Source: Anabaena sphaerica FACHB-251
Lineage (GTDB): Bacteria > Cyanobacteriota > Cyanobacteriia > Cyanobacteriales > Nostocaceae
Assembly (NCBI RefSeq): GCF_014696825.1
Contig: NZ_JACJQU010000002.1
Coordinates: 248,001 to 312,000 of the forward strand
DNA length: 64,000 nt
Reading direction: 5' to 3'
The position numbers and the translations under genes were made by a program. Under the pieces are notes generated by a model. The model was not told the DNA's origin. It made no database searches and saw nothing but the letters and a program-made list of their open reading frames with translations. Of the stretch, positions 45,201 through 54,937 are shown piece by piece; position 1 is the stretch's first letter; each line of letters opens with the position of its first letter.

Positions 45201-45677
45201 TCAGGCGATATCTGGAGGAACTTGCTTAGTGGGAATGTGTTGTTGCAACTTCTGTTCTATCATTGTTTGCAGGTCAGTTCGCAGCACTTCAATGGCGTTG
45301 CTGGTACTACCAGGAGTCTCAAAAAAAACTATACTATCTACTGGTTCTAATGCTACCAGTTGAAACAAAATATGAATGACAGGTATGGGTTTAGCCACTG
45401 CTTGAGGGTCAAGCCCAACAGATGAGGACAGGGAAACATCCTGTAATCTAGGAAAGGCGTAAACTACTCGCTTTTCTAAATCTGGATTAGCCCTGTTGCT
45501 CAATGTAGTTAAAACCCAGCGTTCCTGTAAATTTTGGAGAATATAATACTGAAGGTGTTGCAACTTTTGGGCGATCGCCTTCAAAACAGGAGCAATTGTG
45601 TTCACCAGTTTTGGTGTTATACCATCATCAGGTGCATTGTCAATCAACGATTGAATTTGTGCTTCTAAATTTGTCAT
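45201..45677 (-). CDS. conserved cyanobacterial hypothetical protein
   Basis: 158 residues from ATG 45677 (MTNLEAQIQSLID); the frame extends eight codons upstream to MIRSYLHA. Helical N-terminus, then WVLTTLSNR and VVYAFPRLQDVS, DSIVFFETPG. Soluble, no domain recognised. It diverges from hetZ with about 175 bp between, a position also seen in Anabaena near hetZ as far as I recall. Confidence 0.7.
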   Translation of the reverse strand: MTNLEAQIQSLIDNAPDDGITPKLVNTIAPVLKAIAQKLQHLQYYILQNLQERWVLTTLSNRANPDLEKRVVYAFPRLQDVSLSSSVGLDPQAVAKPIPVIHILFQLVALEPVDSIVFFETPGSTSNAIEVLRTDLQTMIEQKLQQHIPTKQVPPDIA

Positions 45678-45853
45678 GGCGTGTAAATAGCTCCTGATCA
45701 ATTTCCAAAATATTAAAGCAGGGAACAGGAAAAAGTTACAGATGACAACTAACCACTGATAAATGGTAGCTTATACACAAAATCTATCAAGCTAACACCC
45801 ACAGCCCTACAGGTTGTGTTTAAGTATGTTAGGTTATTTTTAAAATTCAGACT

Positions 45854-47044
45854 ATGAATTCAGCCGCAACTGCAACTACTCAGGGAGATAAGTCTATCGG
45901 CGTGGAGGTTATATTTCAATTCCTACTCAAGGAGCTACAGCAGTCCACCAAGGCAGCAGAAAAAAATTGCCGTGATGTGGCATTGCGAATTGCTGGCGAA
46001 GTTCTGCGAATTTGTAATGAAAGCAAACGCATTCAGGCTTCTGGTGACATAGAAAGTTCCGCAATGACCCTAGCCCGATATCGGCTGCAACAATGTCTCA
46101 GGTACTATCAGCTAGGTTCTAATCGAGGTAGGGTAGAATTACACAGTACTCTAAGTGCTATCATTTATCGCTATATTAATCCTCCTCAGAAGCAATTGAG
46201 CTATCAGGGGCGGCTGACTATCATAGAAGATTTTCTCCAGAGTTTTTATTTGGAGGCTTTGAATGCATTCCGCAGGGAGAATCAACAAGCATCCACCTAT
46301 CGTCCCCAAACCCTTCTAGAATTATCCGAATATATGGCATTTACCGAACGCTACGGTAAACGCCGGATTCCGTTACCAGGAAGACAACAACAGTTAATTA
46401 TTCTGCGAGCGCAAACCTTCTCACAACAACAGCCTCCAGAAACCAGCGTTGACATTGAACAAGCATCTGAAGGTAGTAGTGGTGAAGCTGACGGTTCTTG
46501 GGAAGAACCCGCCATACAACAATTGCGTGCTGCTATGGCCATGCAAGTTGAACCAGAACCGGAAGAAGATACTTTGCGCTCTGTGGTGATTACGGAATTG
46601 ATGAACTATCTTCAACAACGACAACAGTCAGACTGTGCTGATTATTTTTCTCTGCGTCTTCAGGATTTATCAGCGCAAGAGATTGAGTCAATTTTGGGTT
46701 TAACCCCGCGTCAGCGCGACTACTTGCAGCAACGCTTTAAGTATCATTTGATTCGGTTTTCTCTCTTGCATCGTTGGGAGTTGGTTCATGAATGGTTGGA
46801 AGCGTCTTTACCTACTAATTTAGGCCTGACTCCCCACCAATGGCAACTGTACACAGCAAAGTTAGAGGACAAAGATATCTCTTTACTAGAGTTGAAGCAA
46901 CAAGGAGAACCTGACGAAACAATTGCCAAAACTTTAGGATTGTCAATGGCACAACTGCAAAAACGGTGGTTTAAGATTTTGGAACAAGCTTGGGAAATTC
47001 GTAACTCATTTGTGTCCGGATCTAGTGCATCTACCCATGAATAG
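45854..47044 (+). CDS. hetZ: heterocyst differentiation protein HetZ
   Basis: 396 residues, VEVIFQFLLKELQQSTKAAEKNC...ALRIAGEVLRICNESKRIQ, then Glu-rich middle and a C-terminal helix-turn-helix-like part (IESILGLTPRQRDYLQQRF, DETIAKTLGLSMAQLQKRW). Length, end sequences and the patU continuation match HetZ, needed for early heterocyst differentiation under HetR control. I found no clear HetR-type palindrome in the 150 bp upstream. The last 8 nt overlap the first codons of the patU fragment. Confidence 0.88.
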   Translation: MNSAATATTQGDKSIGVEVIFQFLLKELQQSTKAAEKNCRDVALRIAGEVLRICNESKRIQASGDIESSAMTLARYRLQQCLRYYQLGSNRGRVELHSTLSAIIYRYINPPQKQLSYQGRLTIIEDFLQSFYLEALNAFRRENQQASTYRPQTLLELSEYMAFTERYGKRRIPLPGRQQQLIILRAQTFSQQQPPETSVDIEQASEGSSGEADGSWEEPAIQQLRAAMAMQVEPEPEEDTLRSVVITELMNYLQQRQQSDCADYFSLRLQDLSAQEIESILGLTPRQRDYLQQRFKYHLIRFSLLHRWELVHEWLEASLPTNLGLTPHQWQLYTAKLEDKDISLLELKQQGEPDETIAKTLGLSMAQLQKRWFKILEQAWEIRNSFVSGSSASTHE

Positions 47045-47123
47045 TGACTCACAACCCTTACAATACCAGTTACTCGATTGGTTCTTGGCAGATAATGTCA
47101 AACCGGCGAGCATCCCTGGGTAG
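47037..47123 (+). pseudogene. patU: PatU N-terminal fragment (patU5-like)
   Basis: 28 residues, MNSDSQPLQYQLLDWFLADN...PASIPG, starting inside the hetZ stop. A different frame continues plausibly from about 47112 as HPWVECEKIDGVEDPLKEAA, ending TAA TAA at 47177-47182, and the patU3 part follows in that second frame after a TAG at 47198. So the patU linker is split by one frameshift and three stops. In Anabaena sp. PCC 7120 patU is likewise split into patU5 and patU3; here the 5' piece is very short. Confidence 0.55.
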
Positions 47124-47242
47124 AGTGTGAGAAAATTGATGGGGTAGAAGACCCTCTCAAGGAAGCTGCTACATACTAATAAAGTAGTGAGCCAAATTAG
47201 AGAGGAAAATCCCAAACCTTTGAACTAGGAGAAATTCCTACT

Positions 47243-48019
47243 GTGCAAGAACGTTTCCAAGCCGTCCTCAAGCGTCGGCTACAAGTCGAAATCCAAAACC
47301 ACCCACCTTTATTCCCTTGGGAAAGTCAATTAGTAGATTATCCGGAATTTGTGGAAGAGTCGTCGATTGCTTTAGTTCCTGCCTGGGGGTGGTTGGCACA
47401 GCAATCTAAGCTCAATCTGCCAATTCCTTTGCCAGATAAAATTTTTCAGCAATTGATGGATAAGTGTCAGTTATTATTGACATCTTCCCTACCATTAGGA
47501 CCGAAACTAGTTCAGGCGGTAGAGAGCTTTTTCCCCGAAGATTACCAGTTAATAAATGATTTAGCTGGGATGGTACTCAGAACCTCTTATCGTTCTGTAG
47601 ATGCCCTGGAGACAATACCCAACATTCAGAGGGATTACTCAGATTTACAACCGCGTCAACAAATGGCGTTGTCTTTAATGGCAGCTAAACAACTGTTGGA
47701 AAATCTGACTCTGCCAATTTCTTTTGCCAATCCGGTGATAGAACAACAATGGCAAACTAATGCTGGGACTCTGATTATCAGGGTAGAATTACAGTCACTG
47801 GGTAAGCTAATGAAGTTACGTGTTCATAGTGAGTTACCCACTCCAGGGGTTTTGAAGCTTGAGGGCAATGGTACTCAAGCAGTTTCTTCATCTACCGTTG
47901 CCAATAAAGCAAGTGTAGAATTAGACTGTCAACCTACCAACCAGACTTATACTCTGGAAGTTGAATGTCCAGAACTAGAACAACAGCCCTTATTGTTGGC
48001 AATTAATCTCACAATGTGA
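47243..48019 (+). CDS. patU3: PatU3, heterocyst pattern-related protein
   Basis: 258 residues from GTG 47243, preceded by GGAG. VQERFQAVLKRRLQVEIQNH...PPLFPWESQLVDYPEF is the PatU C-terminal part, ending in a beta-rich DUF-like domain (TLIIRVELQSLGKLMKLRVH). PatU3 acts with HetZ in heterocyst patterning in Anabaena. It follows hetZ by 200 bp containing the decayed patU front. Confidence 0.82.
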   Translation: MQERFQAVLKRRLQVEIQNHPPLFPWESQLVDYPEFVEESSIALVPAWGWLAQQSKLNLPIPLPDKIFQQLMDKCQLLLTSSLPLGPKLVQAVESFFPEDYQLINDLAGMVLRTSYRSVDALETIPNIQRDYSDLQPRQQMALSLMAAKQLLENLTLPISFANPVIEQQWQTNAGTLIIRVELQSLGKLMKLRVHSELPTPGVLKLEGNGTQAVSSSTVANKASVELDCQPTNQTYTLEVECPELEQQPLLLAINLTM

Positions 48020-48293
48020 TTTTCATGAACACTGCTGTTACTCTCAGTTGATAAACGCCGTTAAAAAATGATGATCCTGGTTTTAAAATTTACTCCTCCT
48101 TACAAAAACAGTAATTAGGGCGTTTATAGTAAGTAACTATGAGCAGGACACTTGTAATACGTGGCTTCCCTGAGATGTCCAAAGGGCTTCTAAAGCTACG
48201 ATATGGTGAGGCTAAGATTGAAGACAAGGTAATCAGTTTTCTTCCCTAACATTGTGTCCGTAGCGTCTACATCATAGTTCTACTTACCTCAAA

Positions 48294-50630
48294 ATGCTAA
48301 ATTTATCCAGGATGAAACGGTTTTTGCGCTTACCCGCAGGTGATTACTGGCGACAAAATAGACAGAGGTCGTCTTCAGCAGAAGTGGAAGATTCAATCTC
48401 CTTGCGGGTGCTGGTGCTAGGGCTGGTAATTTTAGGAACTGTGGCGACGGATATTGCATCGGAGACTACCTTTAGTCTTTGGGCAGTACCTCTGAGTACA
48501 GTGGGTACCATTTGGAGTTATTACCGTCGCCGCAATGCTAATATTCCAGTTAAGTTCTGTATTGCCATAGGAATGTTAGTAGCCCTGGGTGCTTTCTTTG
48601 GGCGGTTTGTGGGCGAGTGGAATGATACACGACTGAATTTGGCACAATTATTGATTGAGCTTCAGGTACTGCACAGTTATGATACGCCCAGGCGTAAGGA
48701 TTTGGGTTATTCGATTGTCATCGGCTTGATACTTTTAGGAGTGGCGGCAACATTAAGTCAAACTATGGGGTTTGCACCTGTGTTGCTGTTATTTTTGGGT
48801 GTGGCTTTGCCAACTTTAGTCTTAGACTATCGCTCACGTTTGGGTTTGAAACCATTAAAAAAAGAAAAATTTACCAAAAAGAATTTTGTTAGTGCTAATT
48901 TTAAAGTTTTAATTGTCAATTTTTTGGTAATTTTAGGGCTGGGACTGGGAATTTTTGCTATTTTGCCCCGCTTTCCTGGTTATCAACTACGTTCTTTTCC
49001 TGTCAGTACGCCGATTGAGTTAAAGGGCAATTTTACAGGACGCAGTATCATTAATCCGGGTTATGTCCGCGAAGGTAATGGTGATGGTAATGGTGATGGT
49101 AATGGTACGGGACAGGGAAGAAGTGGTGAACCTGGAAAGGTAGATAATAATTTCTATTACGGTTTTAATAGCGAAATGAACCAAAATCTGCGGGGGGAAA
49201 TGAAACCCAAGGTGGTCATGCGGGTAAGATCCCAAGCAGAAGGTTTTTGGCGAGTTTTGGCTTTTGACAACTACACAGGTAAGGGATGGAAAATTTCTCG
49301 TAATGATGAAGTTACTACCTTGAGGCGCTCATCTTGGTCTTACAGAATTTCCCTTGATCTGCCACTGATTAAAAATCCTACGAAAGAAGTAGTACAAACT
49401 TATAATGTGGTATCAGATTTGCCTAATTTGATACCCACTTTGTCTTATCCGAAGGAAATATACTTTCCCGGTCCTGTGATTGCGGTTGATCGGGAAGGGG
49501 GTTTGCGATCGCCTGTGCAGTTATCAGAAGGGATGACTTACACGGTAGTTTCAGAAGTTCCCTACCGCGATCGCACTTTGTTGGGTAAAGCTGGGACTAA
49601 ATACCCACCGGAAATTAAAAATTATTACCTGCAAATCCCGCCAGAAATTGCCGATAAAGTCCGGCAAAAAACGGAAGAAATTCTGGCTAACTATAATCGT
49701 GAACGGGTTTCTCGAACTGAAGATAGCAGAACTCTCAATTCAGCTTATGAAAAAGCACTTTACCTAGCTCAGTATCTCAAGCAAAATTACTCTATTCCAG
49801 AAAATCCTCTAGGATTACCTTTTTTAGATCCAAAAGATGATTTGGTAGAAGCCTTCTTATTTAAACATCAAGGCGGCTATCCAGACCATTTTTCTACTGT
49901 TCTCACAGTGATGTTGCGTTCTATTGGTATTCCTGCGCGGTTGGTAGCTGGGTTTGCACCGGGAGAATTTAATCCGTTTACGGGGATGTATATTGTTCGG
50001 AACACGGATGCTTATGCTATGACGGAAGTGTATTTCCCTAAATATGGCTGGTTTGCCTTTGATCCTATTCCTAATCATCCTTTAATTCCGCCTTCGATTG
50101 AAGAAGATCGGACTTTTAGTGTATTACGTCAGTTTTGGAACTGGGTGGCTGGTTGGCTACCGTCTCCAGTAACTGGTTTGCTTAACGGTATATTCGGAAC
50201 ATTATTTACCTGGTTTTTTAGAGCGATCGCTTGGTTCTTTGCTTTATTTTCCCAAGGCTGGTTAGGAATTTTCACTGGTTTAATTGTTGGTACAACAACA
50301 GCTTTCTTTGGTTGGTTGGGTTGGGTACAGTGGCGAAAATGGCTCAACCGTAGGTGGTTGAAGAAATTACCACCAATGGAAAGCCTTTATCAACAAATGC
50401 TGCAATGGACAGCCGAGAAGGGTTTGGCTAAACATCAAGCACAGACACCCCTGGAATACGCCCAAGTGTCATACAACCAACATCCCAGAGAAACGGCTCA
50501 AGTCATCGATGAAATTTGTCAAGCTTATGTGAGTTGGCGTTATGGTGGTCATACTCCCAACTGGCAAGAATTACAGCAAAGATGGCAAACCATTAAAAAA
50601 GTCCCTCTTACTCAACAACGCAAAGAATAA
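48294..50630 (+). CDS. TgpA-like membrane protein with transglutaminase-fold domain, catalytic Cys and His absent
   Basis: 778 residues. About six N-terminal membrane helices (DUF3488, residues 35-230), a Gly/Asn/Asp repeat (GNGDGNGDGNG, about 262-272), then a transglutaminase-like domain: HQGGYPDHFSTVLTVMLRS, GIPARLVAGFAPGE, NTDAYAMTEVYFPKYGWFAFDP. The usual GFCEHF Cys is Pro530 and the usual DAHAWxEV His is Tyr574; Asp590 is kept. A further helix (about 625-665) and a DUF4129-like cytoplasmic tail follow. It is probably not an active transglutaminase. Confidence 0.87.
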   Translation: MLNLSRMKRFLRLPAGDYWRQNRQRSSSAEVEDSISLRVLVLGLVILGTVATDIASETTFSLWAVPLSTVGTIWSYYRRRNANIPVKFCIAIGMLVALGAFFGRFVGEWNDTRLNLAQLLIELQVLHSYDTPRRKDLGYSIVIGLILLGVAATLSQTMGFAPVLLLFLGVALPTLVLDYRSRLGLKPLKKEKFTKKNFVSANFKVLIVNFLVILGLGLGIFAILPRFPGYQLRSFPVSTPIELKGNFTGRSIINPGYVREGNGDGNGDGNGTGQGRSGEPGKVDNNFYYGFNSEMNQNLRGEMKPKVVMRVRSQAEGFWRVLAFDNYTGKGWKISRNDEVTTLRRSSWSYRISLDLPLIKNPTKEVVQTYNVVSDLPNLIPTLSYPKEIYFPGPVIAVDREGGLRSPVQLSEGMTYTVVSEVPYRDRTLLGKAGTKYPPEIKNYYLQIPPEIADKVRQKTEEILANYNRERVSRTEDSRTLNSAYEKALYLAQYLKQNYSIPENPLGLPFLDPKDDLVEAFLFKHQGGYPDHFSTVLTVMLRSIGIPARLVAGFAPGEFNPFTGMYIVRNTDAYAMTEVYFPKYGWFAFDPIPNHPLIPPSIEEDRTFSVLRQFWNWVAGWLPSPVTGLLNGIFGTLFTWFFRAIAWFFALFSQGWLGIFTGLIVGTTTAFFGWLGWVQWRKWLNRRWLKKLPPMESLYQQMLQWTAEKGLAKHQAQTPLEYAQVSYNQHPRETAQVIDEICQAYVSWRYGGHTPNWQELQQRWQTIKKVPLTQQRKE

Positions 50631-50645
50631 CAGGCGTAGGCTGAC

Positions 50646-50677
50646 GGGGAGAGAAGGAAATTTAACTCTCCCCTTTT
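50646..50677 (+). terminator. intrinsic terminator after the TgpA-like gene
   Basis: GGGGAGAG/CTCTCCCC, an 8-bp perfect stem followed by TTTT, 16 nt after the stop codon. Confidence 0.8.
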
Positions 50678-50891
50678 CATCCTGCTATTAGCGTGTATGG
50701 GTATAACTTCTCATATATCTTTAGAAAGATTTTTTAGGAATTTTAGCTGATAAAAAGCTAAAAGAAAGCATTTGTTATTTAAAAACTCAAGATATCAAGA
50801 CTTTAAGCGTTGTAACTCCCATTCTTTAGGTATAACATGAGAATATGTTTATCACAAGCTTTTCCTAGCGCCTTGAGCGCCTATTTTTTTT

Positions 50892-51158
50892 ATGGATATT
50901 CAGTTAATCAACATCGGTTTTGGCAACATCGTTTCCGCCAATCGAGTAGTTGCCATTGTCAGTCCAGAATCTGCCCCCATTAAGCGCATCATTACCGATG
51001 CTAGGGATAGAGGACAACTGGTTGACGCTACCTATGGCCGTCGGACTAGGGCTGTAATTATCACTGATTCCAGTCATGTTATATTATCAGCGATTCAGCC
51101 GGAAACGGTAGCAAATCGCTTTGTCATTTCCCGTGACCATCAGACTGCGGATAATTAA
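50892..51158 (+). CDS. remA: RemA-like DUF370 family protein
   Basis: 88 residues, [20 protein letters not shown]...[24 protein letters not shown], the full DUF370 pattern. In Bacillus RemA is a DNA-binding activator of matrix genes; in cyanobacteria the role is not settled. The [16 protein letters not shown] end is intact. It precedes gmk, as in many bacteria. Confidence 0.88.
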   Translation: MDIQLINIGFGNIVSANRVVAIVSPESAPIKRIITDARDRGQLVDATYGRRTRAVIITDSSHVILSAIQPETVANRFVISRDHQTADN

Positions 51159-51280
51159 TTAGAGGTGGGGCTATCAACCCCCCCTATTTGCAGCATATCG
51201 GCCGTAGGATATAACTTAGACAAGTTTTCTGTCACTAGTGCTACAAGATCCCTAGTTCCACCTTGTTCCAGCAACTAACA

Positions 51281-51442
51281 CCAGACTTTAGTAGTTGTGG
51301 ACAAATTCAAAAACGTAATTTCAATGCTGCTATTAATTTAAGCTCAGCGTATTTTAATCGCTTACGCATAACAAACGGGTAATTTACCCTGTGGATTAAA
51401 ACCCGCCTCCGTGGCTCTGGTGGAAGCAGGAAGCAAACAACA
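51281..51442 (+). mobile_element. remnant of an IS200/IS605-family tnpB gene (C-terminal end)
   Basis: One frame reads PDFSSCGQIQKRNFNAAINL from 51281, matching the zinc-finger/RDxNAAxNL end of TnpB, and a second frame from about 51377 reads LPCGLKPASVALVEAGSKQQ, a typical TnpB tail. A frameshift separates them and the rest of the element is gone. It fills the remA-gmk gap. Confidence 0.55.
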
Positions 51443-51540
51443 AAATGCTCTATATATGATTAAAATATGAGCGTTAGGTGTCAGTTTTGTGTTGCACTAA
51501 TGAATGATGTTTATTGATTAACTCAGAAGTTGAACGGATA

Positions 51541-52137
51541 ATGCAAGTTTTACCCATTCATAGTGGTGCTACTACTCAAGAAAGCCCGTCTCTGGGCAAG
51601 CTGATTGTTTTGACTGGTCCTAGTGGAGTCGGCAAAGGTACTTTGATGCAAAAGCTCCTCCAGCGTCATCCAGAACTTTATTATTCAGTATCTGTCACGA
51701 CTCGTTCCCCACGGACAGGAGAAATTAATGGCAAAAATTATTATTTTATCTCCCTTAACAAGTTTGAACAATTAGTTGCTCAGGGGGAATTCTTAGAATG
51801 GGCAGAATTTGCTGGTAACTATTACGGTACTCCCCGTGCAGATGTGCTTGACCAAATTGAGTCTGGCAAATTGGTGGTGCTAGAAATTGAACTAGAAGGG
51901 GCAAGACAAATTCGCGCTTCCTACCCTAACGCCCTGAGCATTTTTATTTTGCCACCGTCATTTTCAGAATTGGAGAAACGGATACGCGGACGAGGACAAG
52001 ATTCTGAAGAAGCGATCGCTCGTCGTCTGTCTCGCGCCCAAGAGGAAATTAAAGCCGCAGATGAATTTGATATTCAAATCGTCAATGACGATTTTGAGAC
52101 TGCTTTAAATCAAATTGAAACGGTCTTATTTGGATAA
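51541..52137 (+). CDS. gmk: guanylate kinase
   Basis: 198 residues from ATG 51541 (an in-frame TTG lies nine codons upstream). P-loop GPSGVGKGT at 26-34, [19 protein letters not shown] for GMP binding, and [14 protein letters not shown]. Phosphorylates GMP to GDP. It converges on psaL across a strong hairpin. Confidence 0.93.
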   Translation: MQVLPIHSGATTQESPSLGKLIVLTGPSGVGKGTLMQKLLQRHPELYYSVSVTTRSPRTGEINGKNYYFISLNKFEQLVAQGEFLEWAEFAGNYYGTPRADVLDQIESGKLVVLEIELEGARQIRASYPNALSIFILPPSFSELEKRIRGRGQDSEEAIARRLSRAQEEIKAADEFDIQIVNDDFETALNQIETVLFG

Positions 52138-52150
52138 TTAGCAGTTGAAT

Positions 52151-52199
52151 ATGGTAATAGGTAATTGCTGGAAATAACCAACAATTACCTATTAACCAT
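52151..52199. terminator. bidirectional terminator hairpin between gmk and psaL
   Basis: AATAGGTAATTG/CAATTACCTATT, 12 bp perfect and extended past one bulge by ATGG/CCAT, lies midway between the two convergent stop codons. Confidence 0.6.
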
Positions 52200-52213
52200 G
52201 ACCAGAAATTAAA

Positions 52214-52735
52214 TTAACCGATTAAACCTTGGAAAATGGCCAAGTTGCCAGTCAAAAAGTAAGCAACTACAGCACCACCAATACCACCGATTAAAAAAGC
52301 ACTAGCGAAGTTATTCCAGCTTTCTTTGGAATTAAAAGCATCTACTGGAGGCTTAGGTACAGTCACACTGGGAAGTGCTGAAGCAGGATTGCTATTGGAA
52401 TACAGGGATAGACAGGCTGTAAGAATTACAACCAAACCAATGCTACCCAACAAACCAGCTAAGTTAGCATTGGGAGCATCCCGCAGGGGACCTAATTTAG
52501 CAAAAGGTCCAAATAGCAAGTAACCGTGAGCCATACCTACTTCTAACCCACGTCTGAAAGGAGTTAGACCAGGACGATAAGCAGGTAAGTTGCCAATAAA
52601 CCACTTAACTAAGGGAGAAGAATTAACTGGGGTTTCTAGGTTTCCATCCACTGGATTACCTCCAGCGGGTCTTACTGTCTCCCGATTTCTAGGATCACTG
52701 GGGAGATTTTTTGATGCATCTACTGCTTGAGCCAT
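52214..52735 (-). CDS. psaL: photosystem I subunit XI (PsaL)
   Basis: 173 residues with the Pro-rich N-terminus, FIGNLPAYRPGLTPFRRGLE, GMAHGYLLFGPFAKLGPLR and LLGSIGLVVILTACLSLY, two to three membrane helices. PsaL sits at the PSI oligomer interface, with trimers or tetramers depending on the strain. It is the last gene of psaF-psaJ-psaL. Confidence 0.95.
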   Translation of the reverse strand: MAQAVDASKNLPSDPRNRETVRPAGGNPVDGNLETPVNSSPLVKWFIGNLPAYRPGLTPFRRGLEVGMAHGYLLFGPFAKLGPLRDAPNANLAGLLGSIGLVVILTACLSLYSNSNPASALPSVTVPKPPVDAFNSKESWNNFASAFLIGGIGGAVVAYFLTGNLAIFQGLIG

Positions 52736-52837
52736 ATTTTATCTTGCCTCCTAAATTCAAAATGTTGGCATTTATCAGTAAACAGTGATCACTTATGGGA
52801 CTATTTACTGTTTACTGATGTGAATCCCTTTTTTACC

Positions 52838-52987
52838 CTATGGTAGAGGGTGGAAAAGTAGGTCAGGGAAAAAGCGGTTAAATTCGATCAAAATGCCTGC
52901 TGTGATTGTCAACCAGATGGTAGCTGCAACAGGTGCTGTGGAAATGAACTTGATCAAATAGGATGATTGATCGCTTTTGTCAGCCAT
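52838..52987 (-). CDS. psaJ: photosystem I subunit IX (PsaJ)
   Basis: 49 residues: [20 protein letters not shown], a single membrane helix [20 protein letters not shown], and the conserved end [11 protein letters not shown]. It lies 40 nt after psaF, the usual cyanobacterial order; PsaJ helps to anchor PsaF. Confidence 0.93.
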   Translation of the reverse strand: MADKSDQSSYLIKFISTAPVAATIWLTITAGILIEFNRFFPDLLFHPLP

Positions 52988-53027
52988 GAATTTAGTCTCC
53001 AAAAACAAGTGAATGAGAGCAGATGAA

Positions 53028-53522
53028 TTAGCGTGGAGAAATAGGAATTTCTGAATCCTTAGCTGTTAATTCACCAGAGAGAAATTCTTTGATTGCTGCT
53101 GCTGGCCAAGCAAATCCAGTGGTGATGATGGGTAGTGCTAAACCCAAATCGATTTGGATTTCTTTTTGCTCAGTATCAGATTCCTTTTTAATCGCTTGTA
53201 GATAAGCGCGGCCAACCCAGCCGATCCAACCAGCAATATAGAGGAAGAGAATGCTGGGGATCAAAAAGTCACCAGCGCGGTCAAGGCGACCATCTACAAT
53301 CAAGTGAGGATAACCTTCTGGTCCACACAGAGCCTGAGAATAACGCTCAAACCGCTTTTTACCTGATTCAGGGTCAGCGGTAGTGTTACGGGCATTTTGG
53401 GCAAGCTCTTGAAAAGCGGGGGAGTCTTTGCAAGGTACAAGGTTAGCGCCCAGAGCGTTAGCTGAAGGGGCAAAATTGAACCAAAGACCAATCGCTAAAA
53501 TCAAAGCAAACAATCGTCTCAT
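53028..53522 (-). CDS. psaF: photosystem I subunit III (PsaF)
   Basis: 164 residues. A cleavable lumenal signal ([20 protein letters not shown]) leads to a mature start near [14 protein letters not shown], then [20 protein letters not shown] and [20 protein letters not shown]. PsaF is a lumen-facing subunit near the plastocyanin/cytochrome c6 side. It is first gene of the psaFJL unit and diverges from tsaD. Confidence 0.95.
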   Translation of the reverse strand: MRRLFALILAIGLWFNFAPSANALGANLVPCKDSPAFQELAQNARNTTADPESGKKRFERYSQALCGPEGYPHLIVDGRLDRAGDFLIPSILFLYIAGWIGWVGRAYLQAIKKESDTEQKEIQIDLGLALPIITTGFAWPAAAIKEFLSGELTAKDSEIPISPR

Positions 53523-53681
53523 TGAGTTGTTTCCTTTTATTACAAAACAAGAAGTTCTTTGTACAAAACGAAGCGGCTTGTACAGTGTTTAATTTGGATA
53601 ACTAGCAAGTCATCATACTCTTGGCTGGGAATCGAGTAAAGTTTAAGTAAATAAAAGTTAAAGCTTCGCAACCAAAAGTAA

Positions 53682-53815
53682 GGATTGGCGACTGGGGATT
53701 GGGGACTGGGTACTGGGGACTGGGTACTGGGTTATTAATCTACCCCTGCCTCCTGCCTCCTGCCTCCTGCCTCCTGCCTCCTGTTCCCTATTCCCTATTC
53801 CCTATTCCCTATTCT
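53682..53815. repeat. long tandem-repeat tract directly before tsaD
   Basis: (GGGGACT/GGGTACT)n, then five copies of CTCCTGC, then four of TTCCCTA, running to within a few bases of the tsaD start codon. The normal ribosome-binding region of tsaD is made of repeat DNA. Confidence 0.9.
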
Positions 53816-53817
53816 CT

Positions 53818-54861
53818 ATGACCACTGTTTTAGCTATCGAAACCAGTTGTGATGAAACTGCTGTGGCAATTGTGAAGAATCGTCAAGTGTGCAGCAGTAT
53901 CATAGCCTCGCAAATTCCCGTTCATCAGCAGTATGGTGGGGTAGTGCCAGAGGTAGCATCGCGGCAACACTTGGAAACGATTAATCAAGAAATAGCGCAA
54001 GCTATGGATGAAAGTTTTATGGACTGGGGACAAATTGATGGTATAGCTGCCACTTGTGCGCCAGGACTAGTGGGGGCATTGTTGGTAGGTCTCACAGCTG
54101 CCAAAACCCTGGCGATGGTGCATGAAAAACCATTTTTGGGAGTTCATCACCTCGAAGGTCATATCTACGCCACTTACTTGGCACAGCCCAATTTAGATCC
54201 CCCATTTCTTAGCTTACTCGTTTCAGGCGGACATACAAGCTTGATTTATGTAAAGGATTGTGGTATTTACGAAACTTTGGGAGAAACCCGTGATGATGCT
54301 GCGGGTGAAGCCTTTGATAAAGTGGCGCGGTTGTTAAAACTGGGATATCCCGGAGGACCCGTAATAGACAAGTTGGCACAAACTGGTAATCCTCAAGCGT
54401 TTGCACTACCAGAAGGGAGAATTTCGCTACCGGGTGGGGGTTATCATCCCTATGATTGCAGTTTTAGCGGATTAAAAACGGCTGTTTTACGGTTAGTGCA
54501 GCAGTTAGAGAAAGATGGTGGAGAATTGCCAGTAGCTGATATTGCGGCCAGCTTCCAAGAAACCATAGCCAAAGCTTTAACTAAAAGAGCGATCGCCTGC
54601 GCCCGTGATTATGGTTTAGATACAATTGCCGTAGGTGGAGGCGTAGCTGCTAACAGTGGACTAAGAAAGCACTTACAAGCAGCGGCTGCGGAACATAATC
54701 TACAAGTCCTCTTCCCGCCCTTAAAATTCTGTACTGATAACGCTGCCATGATAGGCTGTGCTGCGGCTGATCATCTATCCCGTGGACACACATCGCCTTT
54801 GACCTTGGGCGTTCATTCTCGACTACCTTTAACCCAAGTCATGCAATTGTATGGAATGTAG
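53818..54861 (+). CDS. tsaD: tRNA N6-threonylcarbamoyladenosine transferase TsaD
   Basis: 347 residues. ASKHA ATPase fold with [11 protein letters not shown] at the start, metal ligands in [11 protein letters not shown] (His111, His115) and [11 protein letters not shown]. Transfers threonylcarbamoyl to A37 of ANN-decoding tRNAs. The TsaC partner that makes the intermediate begins at 63776 in this window. The sequence up to the ATG is heptamer repeats, with no standard Shine-Dalgarno. Confidence 0.95.
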   Translation: MTTVLAIETSCDETAVAIVKNRQVCSSIIASQIPVHQQYGGVVPEVASRQHLETINQEIAQAMDESFMDWGQIDGIAATCAPGLVGALLVGLTAAKTLAMVHEKPFLGVHHLEGHIYATYLAQPNLDPPFLSLLVSGGHTSLIYVKDCGIYETLGETRDDAAGEAFDKVARLLKLGYPGGPVIDKLAQTGNPQAFALPEGRISLPGGGYHPYDCSFSGLKTAVLRLVQQLEKDGGELPVADIAASFQETIAKALTKRAIACARDYGLDTIAVGGGVAANSGLRKHLQAAAAEHNLQVLFPPLKFCTDNAAMIGCAAADHLSRGHTSPLTLGVHSRLPLTQVMQLYGM

Positions 54862-54937
54862 GGGGCAGGGGCGCAGGGGAGCAAAGGAGCAGAGGGGAAA
54901 TATTATCTTTCTTTTGCCTTTTGCCTTTTGCCTTTTG

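Noticed and set aside
45702-45853. HetR-binding palindrome upstream of hetZ
   Set aside because: Only a loose AACACC/GGTTGTGTT pairing is visible; nothing close enough to the known HetR sites to claim.
48139-48249. 36-codon ORF before the TgpA-like gene
   Set aside because: Starts ATG and reads MSRTLVIRGFPEMSKGLLKL, but has no Shine-Dalgarno and no known family; too short to support.
53682-53815. CRISPR array
   Set aside because: Units are 7 bp with no spacers; these are simple tandem heptamers. No direct-repeat/spacer pattern or cas gene is seen anywhere in the window.
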